Source of the DNA: Azolla caroliniana
Taxonomy: Eukaryota; Polypodiophyta
Length of the DNA stretch: 64,000 bases
Assembly: GCA_043228905.1 (NCBI GenBank)
Contig: JBHGNT010000015.1
Location: 9,238,001-9,302,000 of the forward strand
Direction of reading: 5' to 3'
The notes below the pieces were generated by a model. That model had not been told where the DNA came from. It made no database searches and was given only the letters and a program-made list of their open reading frames with translations. The number at the start of each line of letters is the position of its first letter. Within the stretch, counting starts at the first letter, position 1. Made by a program: the position numbers and the translations under genes. This document shows positions 61,410 to 64,000 of the stretch, in pieces.

Positions 61410-62996
61410 ATGGCTTCGCAGGAGGCAACGGTCGCGCCCCGGTATTCAGCCTCAGTGTTGGATATTGCCACCGTTGGCTGCTTTTTGCTGCTCCATGCAA
61501 CAGCCGCGCTCCCAAGAGAAAACATAAAGCCAGAAGTTGAGCGACGATCCTTTGCATCGCCAGCCCAGTTGGCATCTGTGTAGCCGACAAGCTCTTCGGT
61601 TATACCTTGCCGGTATAAGAGCCCCCGGTCCTTAGTGCCGCTTACATACCTAAGTATTCGTTGCGCGCACTGAAGGTGCTCCACAGTCGGCTTCTGCATG
61701 AATTGGCTTACCACTCCGATCGGATAGCTAATGTCGGGTCGGGTGATGGTCAAGTAGATCAGGCTTCCGACTATTTGTCGGAACCGTTTCTCATCACAAG
61801 CTGGTTCGGAGTTGGGACGGATCTTCTGATTCCGGTCCAGGGGAGTGGAGATAGGTCGGCATTTCGTCATGCCGAACTTGTACAGTATATTCAACACATA
61901 ATGGCGTTGAGAAAGCAATATGTTGTCGGGGGTGCGGATCACCTCGATCCCCAAAAAATAATGAAGGTCCCCCAAGTCCTTCATATCGAATGCGTCCGAC
62001 AACTGGGACTTGATGCGGTTGATTTCCGGAAGACCTGGGCCGGTGATGACTAAATCATCAACATAGAGTAAGATACATACCAGACCGTTTGAGCCTTGAT
62101 GGATGAGCAGGGAAGAGTCCGACTTAGAGGCAACAAACCCCATCTTTCGCAACCGATGCGTGATCTTAGCATTCCAAGCACGGGGGGCTTGCTTCAAGCC
62201 GTACAACGACTCCCTCAGCCGGCATACCGCCGATTTGTTCACCTCCGACTGAAATCTGGGGGGCTGAGTCATAAAGACTTCTTCTTCAAGATCTCCTTGA
62301 AGGAAGGAATTCTTCACATCCATCTGATGAAGATGCCACCCCTTGGCCGGAGCAACCGCCAGTACCACACGAACTGTTGTCATCTTCACTACAGGAGCGA
62401 AGGTCTCGTCGTAGTCGATTCCGTGGGTCTGGGCATATCCCTTCGCCACTAATCGGGCCTTGTACCGGTTAACTGTACCGTCGCCATTGTACTTTACCTT
62501 GTACACCCACTTTCATCCGATCGGTTTACAGTGACGGGGAGGGTCAACCAGGTCTCAAGTTCCGTTGGCATCCAGTGCCCGCATTTCTTCCTCCATAGCG
62601 GCACGCCAATTTGCATCCTTTGCCGCTTCTGCGTAGCTCTCCGGCTCACTCACTTCCGCGACCTTGGTCATGTACGTATAATGATGCACCATGTACTCGT
62701 TATACCCGTACCGTTTAACGGGATCCTTCTGGCGGGTGGACCGGCGTAACTCACCGTTACCCGGTATGAGACCCTTCTTGGCCGGTTCGGTCTTCGTTCC
62801 CGAAGATCTGCCTATGTCCTTGCCGAAGTCAGATACGCACCGATCCGACTCATCATTGCCGGTCTCGAATTCTGGCATCTTCTGCTTCCCTTTCTCTTTG
62901 CGTGTGAACCGTCTCCTCGGTTCCTTGCGCGGGGAGAGCACGATAGAGTCTCCACTACTCGCCGTCTCATCATCCGACTGGTTGGACTGATCCAGT
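61355..62996 (-). pseudogene. D reverse transcriptase and linker
   Basis: The linker reads LRRSTRQKDPVKRYGYNEYM, then the RT: DETFAPVVKMTTVRVVLAVA, HQMDVKNSFLQGDLEEEVFM, YGLKQAPRAWN and the catalytic LLYVDDLVITG. It continues to AWSSKKQPTVAISNTEAEYR. Two TGAs (62555-62557, where Trp of NGTWDLV is expected, and 62513-62515) lie at the start of RT. A frameshift near 61390 separates RT/RNase H N-part from the RNase H end. The linker frame continues, with the solo LTR and one CCAGT removed, into 63839-64000. Confidence 0.9.
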
Positions 62997-63833
62997 TGTT
63001 AGGAAACATGTCCCTCCGGATGGGAAGTGAGGAGACCAGTACTGATGAGCAAACTCGGCTGTGGAAGACCCGACTACGGAAGACCCGGTGAGAACCGGAT
63101 GACAAGTACTCGGCAACGGAAGACCCGACTACGGAAGACCCGGTGAGAACCGGATGACAAGTACCCGGCAACGGAATACCCGGTGAGAACCGGATGAGGA
63201 GTACCCGGCAAGAGCCGGATGGTGAAGACCCGGTGAGAACTGGATGTGGTGTACCCGGCAAGCGCCGAATGAGGAGTACCCAGCTACGGAGGACCCGGTG
63301 AGAACCGAATGAGGAGTACCCGGCAAGAGCCGGATGGTGAAGGGCCGGTGAGAAGTGCTCACCGGATGAAGGGACATATTTGTAAATATGTTTCTGAGAG
63401 TCCATCGGGGCTATATTTGTAAATAGCTGAAAAGTCATATTAGTATAAATATGACTTAGGGCAAACCCTTCGTAGAGTTGTTGTTGTCATTCTTGTTGGT
63501 GCAAGACTAGAGAGCGCGTAACTGTGTACAGAGAGAGAGAGAGAGAGAGAGAGAGGAAGAGGTCGTTGCCTCTGTTGTAACCACCGCTTGTGGCGAAGAT
63601 CATGAGCACGAGGTCGTTGCCTCCGTGAGCTCACTGTTGTAATCATTGTGATATAGTGATAGTTAACAGTCAGTGGACTGTCGTGGTTTTTCCATCTCAG
63701 GGTTTTCCACGTTAAACATCCTGTGTACTCTTCTCTCTATCGTGTTGTGCTTTCATTCCCTGTTTATTTCTGTGTTTTATTCTAGGCTCGGTTGTGGCCG
63801 AGCGTTGTTCATCTGAGCGTGTAGTTCCTGTCA
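62997..63833 (+). mobile_element. Solo LTR in Copia D, 837 bp
   Basis: TGTTAGGAAACATG...GTTCCTGTCA with a perfect duplication CCAGT (62992-62996 and 63834-63838). It contains about 50-bp CCGGATG-type repeats (63070-63360), the palindrome AAGTCATAT...ATATGACTT (63432-63457) with TATAAATA, and (GA)n (63530-63554). It is related to the solo LTR at 3029-4329 and the LTR of C, but in opposite orientation. Removing it restores the D frame. Confidence 0.95.
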
Positions 63834-63838
63834 CCAGT

Positions 63839-64000
63839 CTCTCATTCGGTCTGCTTAACCGGAACGATTCCGGACTCTCATCTTGAGTCCTGGCTTCATC
63901 TTTCTCTACCTGGGCCGGTTCGGGCTCACTAGCCCTATCCTCCGACATCGGGTCGGGATCGGAAGTCGGAGTTGGTAAGGAATACGACGATGCCGATTCA
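63839..64000 (-). pseudogene. D polyprotein, acidic linker upstream of RT
   Basis: The minus strand reads SSYSLPTPTSDPDPMSEDR and SEPEPAQVEKDEARTQDE, an acidic, Pro-rich stretch of the kind between Copia integrase and RT. It is in frame with 62996 once the solo LTR is removed. It continues past the window edge. Confidence 0.7.

Larger units (their letters stand above)
59974..64000 (-). mobile_element. Copia D (5' part outside window)
   Basis: The 3' LTR is at 59974-60383 (minus strand TGTTGAGTGG...CTTCCGCA), next to the polypurine tract GCTTGAGGGGGAG. Pol follows to the right edge and is interrupted by a solo LTR at 62997-63833. The integrase, gag and 5' LTR lie beyond the window. D is inserted in the RT of Gypsy G. 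Stops and a frameshift show decay. Confidence 0.9.

Overview
This is nuclear DNA of a land plant, dominated by transposable elements. The evidence is one ordinary plant gene (an OVATE family protein), Copia elements with an initiator-tRNA-Met primer site, Tat/Athila-like Gypsy elements, L1-type LINEs with plant-style ORF1 proteins, and long runs of dinucleotide repeats. The species cannot be fixed from the sequence; a large-genome plant, possibly seed-free, is a guess. There is no bacterial, organellar or CRISPR-like content.

Layout. 1-8.4 kb: a decayed L1 ORF1 (LINE-1) is followed by Copia element F. F is split by E, a non-coding LTR element, and E is split by a 1.3-kb solo LTR made largely of fourteen 54-bp repeats. 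8.4-19 kb: mostly gene-poor DNA with the single-exon OVATE gene at 11176-13134. 19-21 kb: a complete but dead hAT element (8-bp target duplication) and a small hairpin element in a TA run. 21-28.5 kb: a full-length L1-type LINE (LINE-2, 12-bp target duplication, poly(A) tail) inserted in a relic Copia integrase. 28.5-64 kb: a Gypsy element G on the plus strand, broken by Gypsy B (33356-57644, duplication TGAAT) and Copia D (from 59974). B is itself broken by the young Gypsy A (34785-44675, duplication GTCCA, LTRs differing at 3 of 419 positions) and by Copia C. D is broken by a solo LTR (62997-63833, duplication CCAGT). Removing B from G, A from B, and the solo LTR from D each leaves the host element's reading frame continuous.

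How the parts relate. A and B are two diverged members of one group. Each has gag with three zinc knuckles, protease, RT, RNase H and integrase, and then, after pol, an extra two-part module: a globular protein (X) and a long coiled-coil, Gln/Glu-rich protein (Y). E has no coding capacity but shares with A and B the sequence just inside the 5' LTR and a hairpin-forming motif just before the 3' LTR, so it looks like a non-autonomous passenger of this group. The two solo LTRs and the LTR of C form a second family, sharing a perfect palindrome around the TATA box and CCGG-rich tandem repeats upstream. Almost every element carries nonsense changes of the C-to-T or G-to-A kind (CAG to TAG, CGA to TGA, TGG to TAG/TGA), as expected of methylated, silenced DNA. 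A and C are the least damaged, each interrupted by a single in-frame TAG.
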